A DNA stretch of 38,294 bases from Aquimonas sp. (GCA_022241605.1 JAKOMQ010000025.1:1-38294); one strand, 5' to 3'; shown: positions 25,154-34,560, counted from the first letter of the stretch. Numbers and translations are program-made. Notes: generated from the letters alone by a model not told the origin.

Positions 25154-25493
25154 GAGAGCGATGTGTCCCCGCGTAATGGAGAGCGATGTGTCTGCGCGTA
25201 GTGGAGAGCGATATGTCCCCGCGTAATGGTGAGCGATGTGTCCGTGCGCAATGGAGAGCGATGCGTCCGCGCGTAATGGCGAGCGATGTGTCCGCGCGTA
25301 ATGTGGAGCGATGCGTCCGCGCGAATCGTGGATCAGCGCCGCCGCTGCACCGCGGCGTGGGACAGCGCGCCGCTGCGCGCCCGCCTCGCTCAGGTTGATG
25401 CAGGCCTGGGTGGAGCCGGCAAGCGCTGAGGTCGGCGAAAAAGCAGGCTCTGGTGTGGCAAAGTCAGCGGCGGTTTCGAACAAGGCTCAGCCC

Positions 25494-25658
25494 ATGGCAT
25501 GGCTCTACAAACTCGGCTGGATTGTCCTGCTGCTTGGCCTGTTCGGCTTCCTGGTGCTGGGCTGGCCGCTGGCCCTGCTGCTGATCTGGATCGCGGCGCC
25601 GGCGGTGTTTGCCGGTGCCACCGCTCGCGCGCTCAAGCGACGGCAGTCGGGCGGTTGA
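25494..25658 (+). CDS. Small membrane protein (54 aa)
   Basis: MAWLYKLGWIVLLLGLFGFL leads into a second hydrophobic stretch (VLGWPLALLLIWIAAPAVFA) and a basic tail TARALKRRQSGG. It fits a one- or two-helix inner-membrane protein with the tail inside. I do not recognise a family. The frame is open upstream into the repeats, so the ATG at 25494 is the first sensible start. It lies nine bases before the next small gene and probably belongs to the same transcript as the ABC exporter. Confidence 0.6.
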   Translation: MAWLYKLGWIVLLLGLFGFLVLGWPLALLLIWIAAPAVFAGATARALKRRQSGG

Positions 25659-25667
25659 GGGGCAGGC

Positions 25668-25919
25668 ATGGAGTTTCTGGAGAACTACTGGTGGGCGCTG
25701 TGGGCTGTGCCGGTGGCCGCCTTCATCGTCTGGCGTCGCCTCGCCGAGCGCGGTGGCGATGAGCCGCTGCTGCGCAGAATCGTCTACGTGTCGAGGCCAG
25801 TGTCGGATCCGCGCAGCCGGCGTTACGTGGTCGGGCTGCCGGTGCGGCTGCTGAAGCTGGTGTTCGGCGGCCTGCTGCTGGTAATGCTGGCCCTGCTGCT
25901 GCAAACGTGGTTCGGGTGA
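25668..25919 (+). CDS. Small membrane protein (83 aa)
   Basis: An 83-residue protein with an N-terminal hydrophobic segment (YWWALWAVPVAAFIVW), a charged middle (RRLAERGGDEPLLRRIVYVS) and a C-terminal helix (LVFGGLLLVMLALLLQTWF). GAGGGG lies just before the ATG at 25668. Not recognised as a known family. Tight spacing to the 54-residue gene before it and a 75-bp gap to the ABC ATPase after it suggest a joint operon. Confidence 0.65.
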   Translation: MEFLENYWWALWAVPVAAFIVWRRLAERGGDEPLLRRIVYVSRPVSDPRSRRYVVGLPVRLLKLVFGGLLLVMLALLLQTWFG

Positions 25920-25994
25920 GTTTCGGCTGAAGCTGCTGTCACACTCTGCGTGGCTGCGCGACCCTGCACAGTCATCCGCTTGCATGGAGCCCCA

Positions 25995-26923
<929 letters not shown>

Positions 26924-26927
<4 letters not shown>

Positions 26928-28300
26928 GCAAGATCCTGCAGATCGCCTGGCGCGAGTTCGTCGCCACCGCGCTCACCAAGGGCTTCATCGTCGGCCTGGT
27001 CGCGGTGCCACTGATGATGGGAGCGGCTCTGCTGGCCATTCCGCTGCTGACCAATTTCAAGACGCCGCCGGTGCGCGGTGAGGTGGCCGTGCTGGACCTC
27101 TCCGGCGCCGGCATCGATGCGCGCTTGGCCGAGACGCTGTCGCCCGAGGCCTTCGCCGAGCGTCGGCGCAGGGTTCAGGCACGCATGGATGCGGCTATGC
27201 CAGAAGCCATCCGCGGCCTGCAGGCCGGGCCCCAGGCGCAGGCCGGGATCGAGGCCGCGCTCGGTGAAGTGCCCAGCCTGCGCATCGCTTCGCTGTCGCC
27301 GGGCGTCGATCTTGAGGCCGAGAAGGCCCGCCTGCTGGCCGACGACACGGGCGATGCGCGGCGTCTGGCCCTGCTGGTGATCGCTGCGGACGCGGTGCGC
27401 TCGGAGTCTGGCGGCGAGCTCGGCAGCTATGAATTTTTCATCCGCAAAAAGCTCGACGAGCGCGTGGTGGGCGAAATCCGCGACGCCCTGCGGCCGGCCG
27501 TGCTGGATGCGCGGATGCAGACGCGGGGCATTGATGCCGCCCAGGTGCGCGCCTTGAGCGAGCTGCCCCGGGTGCGGGCGGTGACGGTGGGCGAGGGCGG
27601 CGAAAGCAGTGCCGCGCTGGCGGTCGCTGAGTTCCTGCCGGTGGCGTTCATGATGCTGATGTTCATGGGCATCATGACCGCCGGCCAGATGCTGGTCACC
27701 TCCACCGTGGAGGAGAAATCCAGCCGCGTGGTGGAAGTGCTGCTGGCGGCGGTATCGCCGACCCAGCTGATGGCAGGCAAGATCCTCGGCCAGCTCGGCG
27801 TGGGCCTGCTGATGATGTCGGTCTACGCGGGCCTGGGCGTGCTGGCCCTGCTGAGCTTTGCGCTGACGGGGCTGCTGGAGTTCTGGCAGCTGGCGGTGTT
27901 CGCGCTGTTCTTTCTCATTGCGTTCGCCATCTTCGGCGCGCTGATGGCCGCTGCCGGCGCGGCTGTCAACGAGCTGCGCGAGGCGCAAAGCCTGCTGACC
28001 CCCATCGTGCTGTTTGCCGCAGCGCCGATGATCCTGTGGATGCCGATCCGCAGCGACCCCAACTCCACCCTGGCCACCGTGCTCAGCCTGACGCCGCCGG
28101 TCAGCCCATTCGTGATGGTGATGCGGATCAGCTCCAACGCACCGCCGCCGGCCTGGCAGATCGGCCTGTCGCTGCTGCTGGGCGTGCTGGCCGCCATCGC
28201 CGCAATGTGGGTGGCCGGCAAGGTCTTCCGCGTCGGCCTGCTGATGCACGGCAAGCCGCCGAACATGGCCACCTTGTTCCGCTGGGTGCGGATGGCATAA
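26924..28300 (+). CDS. ABC-2 type permease (NatB-like)
   Basis: A 458-residue permease of the ABC-2/NatB type. One helix near the N-terminus (FIVGLVAVPLMMGAALLAIP) is followed by a large extracytoplasmic domain of about 200 residues and then five or six helices. The VTSTVEEKSSRVVEVLLAAV motif is diagnostic, followed by SPTQLMAGKILGQLGVGLL. It overlaps the ATPase gene by ATGA and must be its partner. Its TAA stop lies in a degenerate copy of the palindromic element (GCATAAGCCGGACCTTGGCG). Confidence 0.92.
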
Positions 28301-28411
28301 GCCGGACCTTGGCGCACGGTGGTACGTGTCGATGCGCTGCGATGTCGTTGGTTGGGACATCGACAGCGGCCAGGGCCCAGCGGACGCCGGTGCGCCAAGG
28401 CACACCCTATG
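28296..28411. mobile_element. MITE/REP-like palindromic element, copy 3 (degenerate left end)
   Basis: The left end CATAAGCCGGACCTTGGCG has drifted; the right end GGTGCGCCAAGGCACACCCT is exact. The element carries the TAA stop of the ABC permease. The inner part near the right end (CAGGGCCCAGCGGACGCC) is shared with copies 1 and 2. Confidence 0.65.
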
Positions 28412-28457
28412 AAGAGCAGTCCTGCAGGCGTGCGTGGCGAGAGGGTCCGCGATGCGC

Positions 28458-28481
28458 CATAGGGTGTGCCTTGGCGCACCG
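28458..28481 (+). repeat. Half copy of the palindromic element
   Basis: ATAGGGTGTGCCTTGGCGCA followed by CCG, a single end without partner, 48 bp after the full copy. Confidence 0.75.
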
Positions 28482-28567
28482 TGTTGCTGGCGTGCGTGCC
28501 GAGAAGGTCATCGAGCGAGGTGAACGCCGGCGCGCCAAGGCAGCGCCGGCGTACTGGTTTCAGGCTC

Positions 28568-30127
28568 TCAGGCCCGCCGCTTCCACGTGGTCTGGTACAG
28601 GTCGTGGCGGCGGTCGCGCAGGTTCTGCACGGTGCCTGACGCGCGCGCCTGCAGCAGGTCATCCAGCCGCAGGTCGGCAAAGGCCACCTGCTCCGCGTTG
28701 GGCGTGGTGTCGGCGGCGATGCCTTCGGGTGCGAACGGGAAATCACAGGGCGTGATGATGCAGCTCTGTGCGTACTGGATGTCGAAGTTGTTCACGCCCG
28801 GCAGGTTGCCGACGTTGCCGGAGGTGACCACGTACACCTGATTCTCGATCGCCCGCGCCTGGCAGGAGTAGCGCACCCGCAGGTGGCCCTGGCGCACGTC
28901 GGTGCAGTAGGGCACGAACAGGATCATCGCGCCCTGGTCCACCAGGTGTCGCGCCATCTCGGGGAACTCGGAGTCGTAGCAGATCATCACCCCGATCGGT
29001 CCGCAGTCGGTGGCGATCGCTTCGGCGGAGTCGCCGCCGGCGATCTTCCACCAGTGGCGCTCGTTCGGCGTGGGGTGCAGCTTCTCGCGCTCGTGCACCG
29101 AGCCATCGCGCAGGGCTACGTAGCAGATGTTGTGGATATCGCCATCCGCCATCTGGGTCGGGTGCGAGCCACCGATGATGTTGATGTTGTAGGACACCGC
29201 CAGCTTGCAGAGCAGGTCGCTGAGCTGGTCCGTGTAGCGGGTCAGCGTGCGGATCGAGTCCGACGGCGACAGCGGTTTGTTCTCGATTGACAGCAGCTGC
29301 AGGGTGAACAGCTCGGGGAACACCACGAAGTCGCTGCGGTAGTCGGCTGCGATATCGACGAAATACTCCACCTGCGTCGCGAACTCCTCGAAGGAGCTGA
29401 TCCTGCGCTGCTGGTACTGCACCGTCGCCACCCGCACCCTGTCAGGCAGATCGCCGCTGAGCTGCTGCTTGCTGATCACCGGATGGTCGGAGAAGCGCGG
29501 ATTGCGCCAGACCAGATGCGCGGCGTAGCCCAGTGACTCGTGGTCGGACGGCAGGTAGGCCGGCAGCACGCCGACCAGCTCGAAGCCGTTGCGCAGCTGG
29601 AACGACAGCGCCAGGTCGCGCACCTTGCCGGCCAGCACGGCGTTCACGTATTCGGTGGCGCCGCCGAACTGCTTGATGCGGCGTGACAGCCCCGGAAGGC
29701 GGCCGCCGAATACGATGCCCTTCAGGCCAAGCTGCTCGCACAGGCGCTTGCGCCGGTCGTACAGGCGCCGGCCAATGCGCAGCCCGCGCCGGTTGGGATC
29801 GACGCAGACTTCCATGCCGTACATCCAGTCGCCGGCCGGATTGTGCCGCGAGGCATAGCCGCCGCCGGTGATCTCGCGCCAGCCGTGCTGCGACATGGCA
29901 GCCGCTTCATCGATGCGGAAAGTGGCGCAGTAGCCCACGATCTGGCCGTCGTATTCGGCCACGAACTGGCCTTCCGGAAACTGGGCGAGCTGGCCGCCGA
30001 CCATTTCCGGCAGATAGGCGAAGTGTTCGCCGTAGGTGGTGGCCGACAGGGCAACGATGCCTGGGACGTCTGCGCGGGTGGCGTTGCGCAGGATGAGACG
30101 AGCTTCTTCGGTGGCCATTTGCGGCAT
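28568..30127 (-). CDS. Bifunctional GNAT acetyltransferase / carbon-nitrogen hydrolase fusion
   Basis: A 519-residue two-domain protein. Residues 10 to about 205 form a GNAT N-acetyltransferase (YGMEVCVDPNRRGLRIGRRL, the acetyl-CoA loop at 111-121). Residues 230 to about 505 form a nitrilase-superfamily amidohydrolase with the triad Glu272 (VFPELF), Lys349 (HEREKLHPTP) and Cys383 (GVMICYDSEFPE). Such fusions are known in Gammaproteobacteria, but their substrate is not established to my knowledge; amide release coupled to acetylation is a guess. AGGA seven bases upstream sets the ATG at 30127; an ATG three codons on is possible. It stands alone between the exporter and the desaturase. Confidence 0.93.
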   Translation of the reverse strand: MPQMATEEARLILRNATRADVPGIVALSATTYGEHFAYLPEMVGGQLAQFPEGQFVAEYDGQIVGYCATFRIDEAAAMSQHGWREITGGGYASRHNPAGDWMYGMEVCVDPNRRGLRIGRRLYDRRKRLCEQLGLKGIVFGGRLPGLSRRIKQFGGATEYVNAVLAGKVRDLALSFQLRNGFELVGVLPAYLPSDHESLGYAAHLVWRNPRFSDHPVISKQQLSGDLPDRVRVATVQYQQRRISSFEEFATQVEYFVDIAADYRSDFVVFPELFTLQLLSIENKPLSPSDSIRTLTRYTDQLSDLLCKLAVSYNINIIGGSHPTQMADGDIHNICYVALRDGSVHEREKLHPTPNERHWWKIAGGDSAEAIATDCGPIGVMICYDSEFPEMARHLVDQGAMILFVPYCTDVRQGHLRVRYSCQARAIENQVYVVTSGNVGNLPGVNNFDIQYAQSCIITPCDFPFAPEGIAADTTPNAEQVAFADLRLDDLLQARASGTVQNLRDRRHDLYQTTWKRRA

Positions 30128-30163
30128 TGGGTGTCCTGATGGGTGGGGCGGCGGCAGGCGCAC

Positions 30164-30381
30164 CCTTGGTGCGATATGTGAAGGCTGCCGCCAAAATCAG
30201 GCGCCAATGTACATCGTGACGGTGCACGGAGCCGTGTCCGCGCAGGGATGCAGGGCATCAGGTCGCGCCCGCGTCTCGGCGAGGTGCGCCTTGCCGAAGG
30301 GGCATGGACGGCCGACGAGGCGGCCAGCGCGCAGCGGACGTCTCTGCGCCAATGCGCCGCGCTGCCCGGTCGAGAGGCGCC
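30164..30381. other. Intergenic region with a decayed palindromic element
   Basis: GGTGCGCCTTGCCGAAGG at 30284 and GCGCAGCGGACGTCTCTGCG at 30327 resemble the two ends of the MITE/REP-like element but have many mismatches. No gene is visible. Confidence 0.4.
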
Positions 30382-31662
30382 TCAGGTGCTGGGATGCGCC
30401 GGCAGGTCCAGTGTCTGTGCAGCCTGCGGCCGGCTCGGCAGCGCGTGACGCAGGATCCGCCACAGCACCTGCGCGAACTGGCGCGGCATCGAGCCGGTGT
30501 TGTAGTGCTGGCCGTAGCGGGCGCACAGCGCGCGCACCTCCACCGCCAGCGCCGCATAGCGGTTGGCCGGCAGCTCGGGGAACAGATGGTGCTCGATCTG
30601 GTGGCTCAGGTTACCGGTCATAAGGTCCATCACCGGGCCGCCCTGCAAGTTGGAGCTGCCGTGCAGCTGGCGCAGATACCACTGGCCGCGGCTCTCGTCG
30701 CGCAGCACTTCCTTGGGGAAGGTCACTGCGTCGGCGGTGAAGTGCCCGCAGAAGATCACCACCCAGGTCCAGACGTTACGAATCAGGTTGGCGACGATCG
30801 CGCCCAGCAGCACCGGCAGGAAGAAGGGCCCGGCCAGCAGCGGCATCAGCACATAGTCGCGCAGCACCTGACGGCGCATCTTGCGGCCCACCGGGCGCCA
30901 GGCGTCGCGCAGCTCGGCTTTGCTCATGCGGCCCTTGAAGTAGCGGCCGAGGTGCAGGTTCTGCACCGCGATGCCCCACTCGAACAACAGCGCGAACACC
31001 GCCGCGATGAACGGCTGGACCAGGTAGAAGGGCTTCCAGCGCTGCTCGGGGAACAGCCGCAGCAGCCCGTAGCCGAGATCCTCGTCCATGCCGCGCACGT
31101 TGGTGTAGGTGTGGTGGCGGTAGTTGTGGGTGTGGCGCCAGTCGTCCGAGGTGCCGGCGATATCCCACTCGTAGCTGCGGCCGTCGAAGGTGGGATCGCG
31201 CAGCCAGTCGTACTGGCCGTGCATCACGTTGTGGGCCAGCTCCATGTTTTCCAGGATCTTGGACAGTGCCAGCAGCAGCACGCCGAGCCCGCACAGCGGC
31301 CACAGCAGGGCCGGCTGCCACAGGCCGGCGACGATGGCGCCGATCACCAATAGCGCGCGGCCGGCAATTCCGGTGTAGCGCACGGCCGCATACACGCGGC
31401 GGATATGGCGTGCATCGGCTTCGCCCAGCTCGGCGCGGGTGCGCTCGCGCAGGGCGTCGAGCTCGGCGGCAAAGGCTTCGGTTTGCGCGGCGTCAAGCAC
31501 GCGGCTGTGGGGCGAGTAGCGGCGCTGGGGTGCATGTTCGCTGCGCTCCGGCGACGGTGCATCTTCGGCACTTCCGCGAGGGCGCGCGCTGCGGTGGGCG
31601 GGCGCGGGCACGCTGCCGAGGGCTTCGCTGGAAGGGTCGAACGTGGATTCGTTGTAGTTCAT
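30382..31662 (-). CDS. Membrane fatty acid desaturase (DesB/DesA3-like)
   Basis: A 426-residue di-iron membrane desaturase. The three histidine boxes are HNVMH (about 144-148), HTHNYRHH (about 177-184) and HQIEHH near residue 358, with hydrophobic segments around 100-135 and 270-300. The sequence around the boxes (NVMHGQYDW, YTNVRGMDEDLGYG) is like mycobacterial DesA3 and Pseudomonas DesB, which add a cis-9 double bond to acyl-CoA. The first 55 residues are polar, Pro/Ser-rich and probably disordered. ATG at 31662 shares its A with the stop of the reductase gene (TGATG), so the two are coupled and the reductase is its electron donor. Confidence 0.92.
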   Translation of the reverse strand: MNYNESTFDPSSEALGSVPAPAHRSARPRGSAEDAPSPERSEHAPQRRYSPHSRVLDAAQTEAFAAELDALRERTRAELGEADARHIRRVYAAVRYTGIAGRALLVIGAIVAGLWQPALLWPLCGLGVLLLALSKILENMELAHNVMHGQYDWLRDPTFDGRSYEWDIAGTSDDWRHTHNYRHHTYTNVRGMDEDLGYGLLRLFPEQRWKPFYLVQPFIAAVFALLFEWGIAVQNLHLGRYFKGRMSKAELRDAWRPVGRKMRRQVLRDYVLMPLLAGPFFLPVLLGAIVANLIRNVWTWVVIFCGHFTADAVTFPKEVLRDESRGQWYLRQLHGSSNLQGGPVMDLMTGNLSHQIEHHLFPELPANRYAALAVEVRALCARYGQHYNTGSMPRQFAQVLWRILRHALPSRPQAAQTLDLPAHPST

Positions 31663-32885
31663 CACAGATCCAGGACCAGGCCCTGCGCGGCGCTGTGCAC
31701 GCAGAGGCGGATGGGGGTGGAGGGGGCATCGGTGGTCTGGCCGCTTTGCAGGTCGCGGCTGGCGCCGGCCAGGCGGTCGCAGCTGCAGGTGTTGCAGATG
31801 CCGCGGCGGCAGCCAAAGGCCGGCTGCTGGCCGGCATCTTCCAGCGCCTGCAGCAGTGGGCGGTCGGTGGGAAGCTCCAACTCAAGCCCGCTGCGCGCCA
31901 GCTGCACGCGCACCGTCGGCGCGTGCCCTGCGGCAGCCGTTGGCGGGCTGAAGCCCTCGGCCTGGAAGCTGCATGCTTGCGCACACAGCGCCCGTGCAAG
32001 TTCGATGAAACCCTCCGGCCCGCAGGCCAGCACAGCGTGGGCGGCCAGGTCCGGGGCGAGCGAGCGCAACCGATCGGCGTCGATGCGGCCGACGGGGTTC
32101 AGCGGGTCGCGGGTGGCCAGCAGCTCCACGTGCAGGTTCGGGTGCTGGGCTGCCAGTTCGTGCAGCTCCTCGCGGAAGCAGTGCTCGGCGGCCGTCTGAG
32201 CCCAGTAGGCCAGGGTGATCGGGCGGGTGTCGCCGCGTGCCAGCGCCTCCAGCAGCAGGGCCCGCAGGGGCGTGATGCCGCTGCCGGCGGCGAGCAGCAG
32301 TACCGGGGCGTTTGCACGTGCCGGATTCAAACCCGTCGCCTCATGCGGCGCGAGGGAGCCGGGCAGGGTGGCCGCGGCAAGCGCAGGCCCCCTCTGCCCC
32401 GTCCCGCCAGCGCGTCCCACCGGGGAAGCGGCGTGAATGGCGGTGTCCGCGTGGCCGGTGTCGACCTGCGGCAGCAGCAGCCCGCCGTAGGGCGCGCCAA
32501 GTTCAATGACATCGCCCACCCGCAGCCCACGCGCCAGCCGTGTGCTGACCAGCCCGCCCTCGACCTCGGCCACCGTGATCTCGATGCAGCCGTCCGCCCG
32601 CGGCGGCGCCGACAGGCTGTAGCTGCGGCGGTGGCGGACGCCGGCGATCTCGACGGTGACATCCAGATGCTGGCCGGCACGCGCGCCCGGCCAGTGGCGG
32701 TTGGGACGCAGCAGCAGGGTGGTGGCGCGTGCCGAGGCCGACCGCTGCTCGATCACCCGCGCCAGAATGCGCTGGGCTGACCAGGTGCGGTTGAAATGCC
32801 GCGCCCAGAAGTCGAACACCGCCGGATCAAACCAGCGGCGGCGGGGGCGGGTGGGGCGGTCTGAGCGGGCGAGGGAGGCGTGCAT
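31662..32885 (-). CDS. Flavin/2Fe-2S oxidoreductase, electron donor to the desaturase (DesC-like)
   Basis: A 407-residue ferredoxin reductase. The FAD domain has RRSYSLSAPP, the NAD(P)H domain GSGITPLRAL and ACGPEGF, and a C-terminal plant-type ferredoxin domain has the cluster Cys in C-RRGI-C-NT-C and a fourth in RLCVHSA. This is the layout of DesC and Rv3230c, which pass electrons to DesB or DesA3. Between the FAD and NAD lobes, where relatives have a few residues, about 50 extra residues occur (about 141-192; 32310-32465), Ala/Gly/Pro-rich. The ATG at 32885 is chosen because further upstream the frame runs through operator-like repeats; ATGs at 32903 and 32954 cannot be excluded. Confidence 0.88.
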   Translation of the reverse strand: MHASLARSDRPTRPRRRWFDPAVFDFWARHFNRTWSAQRILARVIEQRSASARATTLLLRPNRHWPGARAGQHLDVTVEIAGVRHRRSYSLSAPPRADGCIEITVAEVEGGLVSTRLARGLRVGDVIELGAPYGGLLLPQVDTGHADTAIHAASPVGRAGGTGQRGPALAAATLPGSLAPHEATGLNPARANAPVLLLAAGSGITPLRALLLEALARGDTRPITLAYWAQTAAEHCFREELHELAAQHPNLHVELLATRDPLNPVGRIDADRLRSLAPDLAAHAVLACGPEGFIELARALCAQACSFQAEGFSPPTAAAGHAPTVRVQLARSGLELELPTDRPLLQALEDAGQQPAFGCRRGICNTCSCDRLAGASRDLQSGQTTDAPSTPIRLCVHSAAQGLVLDL

Positions 32886-32899
32886 GGCCGCCACTATAC

Positions 32900-32950
32900 G
32901 CATATATGCACGACTGTGCAGATAAGTGTGCAGACGGATGTGCGGATATG
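32900..32950. promoter_or_regulatory. Operator-like palindromes and 12-bp direct repeats before the reductase gene
   Basis: GCATATATGC (32900-32909) and the interrupted dyad TGCAC-GACT-GTGCA (32907-32920) are followed by three direct repeats of 12 bp: TGTGCAGATAAG, TGTGCAGACGGA and TGTGCGGATATG (32915-32950). The region is AT-richer than its surroundings and lies between the divergent reductase and TetR genes. It is the best candidate for the binding site of the TetR regulator encoded at 33340. The exact site and the promoter positions are inferred. Confidence 0.55.
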
Positions 32951-32980
32951 TCATTTTGCCCCCCGACAGCGCGGCGCGCG

Positions 32981-33160
32981 CTGAGAGCCTGTGAGAACCA
33001 TCCGCCTGCTGCGGCCGCCTCTGGATGCCCGCGGCGGCAGCGCGCTACCCAAATCCTGCGGTCATTTGGCCCGCCGAACTCCCCTGAATTCGCGCAGCGC
33101 GCCTTGCCACAAACGCCCAGCGAAGCCCTCGCTAGGGCATCTGGGTTTTTTCACGCGCGC
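32981..33160 (+). repeat. Dispersed ~170-nt element, copy B
   Basis: CTGAGAGCCTGTGAGAACCA is followed by ATCCGCCTGCTGC and CTGGATGCC. The end has GCCCAGCGA, a nested hairpin and TTTTTT. Landmarks match copy A at 6290 to within one base over 165 nt, with roughly three quarters identity in the first 80 nt by eye. No gene ends at its left edge here. Confidence 0.75.
33116..33151 (+). terminator. Intrinsic terminator inside dispersed element copy B
   Basis: A nested hairpin (CCCAG/CTGGG around GCCCT/AGGGC with loop CGCT) followed directly by TTTTTT. No annotated plus-strand gene lies upstream of it, so it would end a transcript that starts within the element or nearby. Confidence 0.85.
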
Positions 33161-33339
33161 TGAAAATTTCCAGCTGCGGGCAGGGAGCCCGGCTGCCGAT
33201 GCCGGGGCGAGCAGGCGCCATGGCGGGGCTCCGGCGCAGGCCACACGCGCAGAGCCGCGGCGACTCGCATCGTCGAGCGCAGATGATTTGTTGCGCCCGG
33301 CACACTAGGATGCGGGCTTGCCCCCTCCGGAATGGCTGC

Positions 33340-34005
33340 GTGTCCGCACCCGCCCCCCGCCCAGCCGATCACTCGCCCGGGCGCAAACCCAGCATCGCCC
33401 GCGAGGATCTGATCGCCGCCGCCCTGCGGCTGATCGGCCCGCATCGCAGCGTGTCCACGCTGAGCCTGCGTGAGGTCGCGCGCGAGGCCGAGATCGCGCC
33501 CAACAGCTTCTACCGCCACTTCCGCGACATCGATGAGCTGGCGGTGGCCTTGATCGAGCAGTCCGGCGAGGCCCTGCGCCGCATCGTCGGCAACGCCCGC
33601 AAGCGCGCAGGCGACACCGGCAGCATCGTGCGCAGCTCGATCGAGGTGTTTGTGGAGCAGGTCCGCGCCGACGACCGCCTGATGCACGTGCTGCTGCGCG
33701 AGGGCACCACCGGCTCGGACGCCTTCAAGGCCGCGGTGGACCGTGAGCTCGGCTTTTTCGAGGACGAGCTGCACTCGGACCTGGTGCGCATCAACGCAGA
33801 GCAGGGCAAGGCCCTGCACCAGCCGCGCACGGTGGCCCGCGCCATCACCCGCCTGGTGTTCGCGATGGGCGCCACCGCCATCGACGCCCCGCGCGAGCGC
33901 GACCCCGAGCTGACCGAGGAGTTGAGCAGCATGGTGCGGATGCTGCTTGCCGGCGCAAGCTCGCTGGCGACCCGCGAACCGCAGGGGCAGCCCGGATCTC
34001 CATAG
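33340..34005 (+). CDS. TetR-family regulator, probable desaturase repressor (DesT/FabR-like)
   Basis: A 221-residue TetR-family protein. The helix-turn-helix (STLSLREVAREAEIAPNSFY, then RHFRDIDELAVAL) lies at about residues 35-70, after an N-terminal arm SIAREDLIAAALRLIG. It resembles FabR/DesT, which sense the saturated/unsaturated acyl-CoA ratio and control desaturase genes; the divergent desaturase operon agrees. The GTG at 33340 is preferred with CGGAA before it; the frame is open further left but that part is not TetR-like. Its TAG stop sits in CCATAGGCTGCACC, a degenerate start of the palindromic element. Confidence 0.85.
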   Translation: MSAPAPRPADHSPGRKPSIAREDLIAAALRLIGPHRSVSTLSLREVAREAEIAPNSFYRHFRDIDELAVALIEQSGEALRRIVGNARKRAGDTGSIVRSSIEVFVEQVRADDRLMHVLLREGTTGSDAFKAAVDRELGFFEDELHSDLVRINAEQGKALHQPRTVARAITRLVFAMGATAIDAPRERDPELTEELSSMVRMLLAGASSLATREPQGQPGSP

Positions 34006-34560
34006 GCTGCACCTCGGCCCCAGGCCCAACGCCCAACGCCCAACGCCCCAGGCCCAACGCCGCGCGCGCGCTTGACCCGCGAAACACCCGGCCAAAGCGG
34101 CTCTTCATAGGGTGTGCCTTGGCGCACCGGCGTCCGCTGTGCCCTGGCCTCTATCGGTGTCGCCTAAACCCGATAAACGCCCCCCACCACAGCAAACCCA
34201 GACGCACCACGCTGCACCTCGGCCCCAGGCCCAACGCCGCGCGCGCCCTTGACCCGCGAAACACCCGCCCAAAGCGGCTTTGCATAGGGTGTGCCTTGGC
34301 GCACCGGCGTCCGCTGTGCTCTGGCCTCTATCGGTGTCGCCTAAACCCGATAAACGCCCCCCGCCACAGCAAACCCAGACGCACCACGCTGCGCCAAGGG
34401 CCACCCATGGCGTGTCGCGCGATCCACCTCGGCCCCAGGTCCAACGCCGCCCGCGCCCTTCACCCGCGAAACACCTGGCCAAAGCGGCTCTGCATAGGGT
34501 GTGCCTTGGCGCACCGGCGTCCGCTGTGCTCTGGCCACCAAGGGTCGATTCACGGCGCGC
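34006..34560. repeat. Third satellite: three ~205-210-bp units with half palindromic elements
   Basis: CCTCGGCCCCAGG starts units at 34012, 34217 and 34427 (spacing 205 and 210 bp). Each leads through CGCGCCCTTGACCCGCGAAA or similar to a half palindromic element (ATAGGGTGTGCCTTGGCGCA) at 34107, 34284 and 34494, then CGTCCGCTGTGCYCTGGCC. Within the first unit CGCCCAA is repeated three times. The open frame that runs across these units into the next gene is a by-product of the repeats. Confidence 0.92.

Larger units (their letters stand above)
24581..25400. repeat. Nested satellite: two macro-units with MITE-like palindromes and 25-bp minisatellites
   Basis: CGCCTCGCTSAGGTTGATG occurs at 24581, 24944 and 25382, giving units of 363 and 438 bp and a third start. 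Each full unit contains a 131-bp palindromic element (24660-24790 and 25023-25153) followed by a 25-bp tandem repeat beginning ATGGAGAGCGATGYGTCC, in 4 copies in the first unit and 7 in the second. The 75-bp length difference equals three 25-mers exactly. Long frames on both strands across it come from the repeats and are not genes. Confidence 0.95.

Noticed and set aside
24790..25340. CRISPR-like regular repeats
   Set aside because: The 25-bp units follow each other without unique spacers and vary in sequence, and no cas gene is present; the arrays at 302-1093 and 37900-38021 fail for the same reason.
24356..25483. 375-codon minus-strand frame with HYARTHRSPLRADASLS-like repeats
   Set aside because: It runs through the 25-bp minisatellite and the palindromic elements and overlaps the end of the MipA/OmpV gene; the peptide repeats follow the DNA repeat and not a protein fold.
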